From Burkholderiaceae bacterium (GTDB lineage Bacteria > Pseudomonadota > Gammaproteobacteria > Burkholderiales > Burkholderiaceae), in assembly GCA_947457745.1 (NCBI GenBank), contig CANGWT010000005.1, positions 1 to 24,457 on the forward strand: 24,457 nucleotides of DNA, written 5' to 3'. Below are positions 21,848 through 24,457 of this stretch, in pieces. Position 1 is the first letter of the stretch. Each line of letters starts with the position of its first letter. The position numbers were made by a program, and so were the translations under genes. The notes below the pieces were generated by a model. The model made no database searches and was not told the DNA's origin. It saw only the letters and a program-made list of their open reading frames with translations.

Positions 21848-24250
21848 ATGCGTAAAGCAAAAAACTTGGTGCCACGAGAGGCTGACCGCTTAGGTACAGT
21901 CCAAGGTCACCGAGATGGATTTGGATTTGTCATACCAGATGACGGTGGTGAAGATATTTTTCTTTCTGAAAGAGAAATGTCCCGCGTCATGCACGCAGAT
22001 AGGGTAAATGTCAGAGTATTAGGAACAGATCGGCGTGGTCGTCCAGAAGGTCAGATCGTCGATGTCATTTTGCACGCCAATAAAGTAGTTATTGGGCGCC
22101 TCTTAAATGAGAGCGGTGTTTTGATTGTTGCGCCGGAAGACAAGCGCATTGGTCACGATATTTTGATTCCACCAAAAGGCCAGGGTAATGCCAAATTAGG
22201 TCAGGTCGTCAGTGTTGAGATCATTGACTATCCAGATAGCTACCGTCAAGCCGTTGGTCGTGTTGTCGAGGTGCTAGGTGAAATCGATGATCCTGGTATG
22301 GAAATCGAAATCGCTGTCCGTAAATATGGCGTGCCCCACGAATTCTCAGCGGCTGCAAAAAAAGAAGCAGATGCCTTACCAGATAGCGTTCAGCAATCCG
22401 ATCTAGAAGGTCGCGTGGATTTACGCGACGTTCCTTTAGTTACTATTGATGGTGCTGACGCTCGCGACTTTGATGATGCGGTGTATTGCGAACCAGTGAT
22501 GTACGGCAAGAGTAAGGCTTGGCGTTTAATTGTCGCAATTGCCGATGTATCTCATTACGTAAAGCCGGGACATCCTTTGGATGACGAAGGACTTCTGCGT
22601 GCGACCTCAGTGTATTTCCCGAGACGGGTAATACCTATGCTGCCTGAGAAGATCTCGAATGGCCTTTGTTCATTAAACCCTGATGTTGATCGTTTGTGCA
22701 TGGTGTGTGATTCGGTAGTGGATCAAAGTGGAATAGTCTTGGCTTACCAGTTCTATCCAGCGGTGATGCATTCTGCGCAGCGCTTTACATACGATACGGT
22801 CTGGGAGATTCTCTCTAACAGCAAAGGACCTGAAGCGACACGTTTTGCCCAGTTTAGACCCCTACTGACTAATCTCTACTCCCTATACAAAATTTTGTTA
22901 GACGCACGTCATAAGCGTGGTGCTATTGAATTTGAAACTACCGAAACCCAAATTATTAGCAATGAGTTGGGTAAGATTTTGCGTATTGAACCCCGTCTAC
23001 GTAACGACGCACATCGCTTGATTGAAGAGTGTATGTTGACAGCAAACGTCTGCGCAGCTGATTTCATTGATAAAAATAAGCATCTCAGTCTCTACCGCGT
23101 TCATGGTGAACCTTCAGAGGAGAAGCTGATGACTTTGCGTCAAGTCTTGCGTACCTCTGGCTTGTCATTAGGTGGCGGTGAAAAGCCAAAACCAAAAGAC
23201 TATGCCAAGCTCATGCGTGAAATCAAAGAGCGTCCCGATGCAAATATGCTTCAGTCAGTTGTTTTGCGTTCTATGCAGCAGGCAATGTACCAGCCTGATA
23301 ACGAAGGTCACTTTGGTCTTGCGTATCCCGCATACTCACATTTCACAAGTCCGATTCGTCGTTATCCTGACCTCTTAACTCATCGCGTTATCAAAGCAAT
23401 CCTTACTAAGAAACCTTACACACCAGTATTGCCCCCAATGGTTCCGTTAAATCTCACTTTGCCACGCAAAGGTAAAGGTCGCGAAAATGCCGTGAATGCC
23501 AAGAAGTCTCATAGCGATGCTAAAGAGGCTGCAGCTAATGGTACGCGTTCACCTAAATTGCCTAAGGGCGCTAATGCGGCAATGCCTATTTGGGGTCAAC
23601 TTGGCGTGCATTGCTCATCTAATGAGCGCCGTGCAGATGAGGCATCTCGTGATGTAGAGGCTTGGCTCAAGTGCTATTACATGCGCGATCATTTGGGCCA
23701 AGAATATGCTGGCACAGTTACTGGGGTCGCTACATTTGGTTTATTCATACAACTGGAAAATCTCTTTGTTGAGGGAATGATCCATGTAACTGAATTGGGC
23801 GGTGATTATTTCCAGTACGATGAAGCCCGTCAAGAGTTGCGTGGTGAGAGAACTGGCATTCGATATCGCTTAGGTGATCGGGTTCACGTTTTAGTCAGTC
23901 GAGTGGACTTAGACGCTCGTAAAATTGAGTTTAGTCTAGTGAAGTCTGTTGGCTTAGAGCCAGGTGGCACCACCAATCGCCGTCAAATTGTATTAGCTAG
24001 CGATACCGGTAGGCCCAATAAAAAAGCCTCCCCTAAAAAAGGCCGCCCTGGTAGCAAAGAGCCGCAAAAGCATTCTGGTGTAAATGTAAATGCCGCTAAA
24101 TCTGCTGGTAACCTTGGCGCAAATCAATCTAAGAGTCAAACTGGGCGCACTGCAAGTAAAGTTGCAAAGTCTGGGAAGCCCACTAGACCCGCTGGAAAAC
24201 CTGCAGGCACAAAACCACCTGTTCGGAGTACTAAAGCGCGTCGTAAATAA
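21848..24250 (+). CDS. rnr: ribonuclease R
   Basis: Processive 3'-to-5' exoribonuclease able to degrade structured RNA, used in RNA quality control and stress. The 800-aa protein has N-terminal cold-shock domains (GTVQGHRDGFGFVIPDDG near residue 16), the RNB catalytic domain with the metal-binding DGADARDFDDAV (residues 201-212), and an S1 domain (GTVTGVATFGLFIQLENLFVE). The tail of roughly 95 residues is rich in Lys, Gly and Ala and is probably disordered. An additional low-complexity, Lys/Ala-rich segment at about residues 525-578 lies between YTPVLPPM and WGQLGVHCSSNERRAD, longer than in typical RNase R. A GAAGGA site precedes the ATG. The rnr-rlmB order is conserved. Confidence 0.96.
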   Translation: MRKAKNLVPREADRLGTVQGHRDGFGFVIPDDGGEDIFLSEREMSRVMHADRVNVRVLGTDRRGRPEGQIVDVILHANKVVIGRLLNESGVLIVAPEDKRIGHDILIPPKGQGNAKLGQVVSVEIIDYPDSYRQAVGRVVEVLGEIDDPGMEIEIAVRKYGVPHEFSAAAKKEADALPDSVQQSDLEGRVDLRDVPLVTIDGADARDFDDAVYCEPVMYGKSKAWRLIVAIADVSHYVKPGHPLDDEGLLRATSVYFPRRVIPMLPEKISNGLCSLNPDVDRLCMVCDSVVDQSGIVLAYQFYPAVMHSAQRFTYDTVWEILSNSKGPEATRFAQFRPLLTNLYSLYKILLDARHKRGAIEFETTETQIISNELGKILRIEPRLRNDAHRLIEECMLTANVCAADFIDKNKHLSLYRVHGEPSEEKLMTLRQVLRTSGLSLGGGEKPKPKDYAKLMREIKERPDANMLQSVVLRSMQQAMYQPDNEGHFGLAYPAYSHFTSPIRRYPDLLTHRVIKAILTKKPYTPVLPPMVPLNLTLPRKGKGRENAVNAKKSHSDAKEAAANGTRSPKLPKGANAAMPIWGQLGVHCSSNERRADEASRDVEAWLKCYYMRDHLGQEYAGTVTGVATFGLFIQLENLFVEGMIHVTELGGDYFQYDEARQELRGERTGIRYRLGDRVHVLVSRVDLDARKIEFSLVKSVGLEPGGTTNRRQIVLASDTGRPNKKASPKKGRPGSKEPQKHSGVNVNAAKSAGNLGANQSKSQTGRTASKVAKSGKPTRPAGKPAGTKPPVRSTKARRK

Positions 24251-24279
24251 GTATCAATATAAGATCGAGATAAGTAAAA

Positions 24280-24457
24280 ATGAAGCAAATATTAGTTGGT
24301 TTTCATGCAGTTCAAGCGCGCTTACGAGTAGATGCAGCAAGTCTGAAGTCGGTTTATTTTGATCCCAGTCGACGAGATCGCCGTATGGGTGATTTTCTTA
24401 AACAAGCTGAAGAAATTCTAGGCGAAAGATTGCATGCCGCTGATGCTGAACGTCTTC
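24280..24457 (+). CDS. rlmB: 23S rRNA (guanosine-2251-2'-O)-methyltransferase RlmB (N-terminal part, cut by window edge)
   Basis: The frame opens at ATG 24280, 29 bases after rnr, and continues to the window end (59 codons). The sequence begins MKQILVGFHAVQARLRVDAA, followed by SLKSVYFDPSRRDRRMGDFL. The GFHAV start and the Y-x-D-x-x-RRD-x-RM pattern belong to the N-terminal substrate-binding domain of SpoU-type RlmB. RlmB methylates the 2'-OH of G2251 in the peptidyl-transferase P loop. The catalytic SPOUT domain is outside the window. Position after rnr supports the call. Confidence 0.92.
   Translation, partial: MKQILVGFHAVQARLRVDAASLKSVYFDPSRRDRRMGDFLKQAEEILGERLHAADAERL

Noticed and set aside
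1..24457. CRISPR arrays, insertion sequences, toxin-antitoxin pairs or prophage
   Set aside because: I found no regularly spaced repeats, transposase motifs, terminal inverted repeats or phage structural genes.

Overview
This window looks like the chromosome of a freshwater betaproteobacterium of the Burkholderiales, most probably Polynucleobacter or a close relative. I infer this from three things: the conserved gene order (ndk-rlmN-ispG-hisS-yfgM-bamB-der-hfq-hflX-hflK-hflC-hisZ-purA), the protein sequences, and a base composition that is clearly lower in GC than most Burkholderiales. The organism was assigned by recognition, not by a database search. I see no insertion sequence, prophage, CRISPR array or rRNA.

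Layout. (1) 1-152: the start of a Bax-inhibitor-1/YccA-type membrane protein on the minus strand, diverging from the long rightward block. (2) 447-14674: a nearly unbroken rightward run of housekeeping genes. It covers nucleotide and isoprenoid metabolism (ndk, ispG), 23S rRNA/tRNA methylation (rlmN), histidine charging (hisS), envelope biogenesis (yfgM-like, bamB), ribosome assembly (der), RNA regulation (hfq), ribosome rescue (hflX), FtsH protease control (hflK, hflC), histidine synthesis control (hisZ) and AMP synthesis (purA). Several genes overlap or touch (yfgM/bamB, bamB/der, hfq/hflX, hflX/hflK, hflK/hflC), which points to translational coupling. (3) 14735-17004: malate synthase G with its own promoter-like sequence and a strong terminator. 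(4) 17042-17968: an accessory patch. It holds a small papain/C39-like cysteine-protease-type protein of unknown role, a bidirectional terminator, an unlisted 51-codon leftward gene with a strong ribosome binding site, and a perfect 12-bp palindrome in a divergent control region. (5) 17969-21455: a probable operon of an MFS transporter, a dienelactone-hydrolase family enzyme, an unrecognised 165-aa protein, a class II aldolase/adducin protein and a 4-oxalocrotonate tautomerase-like protein. This has the look of a small catabolic or detoxification set, but the substrate is not evident. (6) 21617-21703: tRNA-Leu(CAG) on the minus strand. (7) 21848-24457: rnr (RNase R) followed by the start of rlmB.

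The most interesting non-coding signal is a pair of gapless, matching promoter-like elements at 8122-8156 (before hfq) and 21498-21532 (before tRNA-Leu/rnr). Both share GGGGCTTGT, a TTT stretch, GCCCCC and TATA at identical distances. The pattern resembles the heat-shock sigma-32 consensus (CTTG near -35, CCCCAT near -10). It would link hfq-hflX-hflKC and possibly rnr in one stress regulon. Other items worth attention are a perfect 13-bp hairpin that places the ndk stop codon in its loop, and the small leftward gene at 17642-17797.
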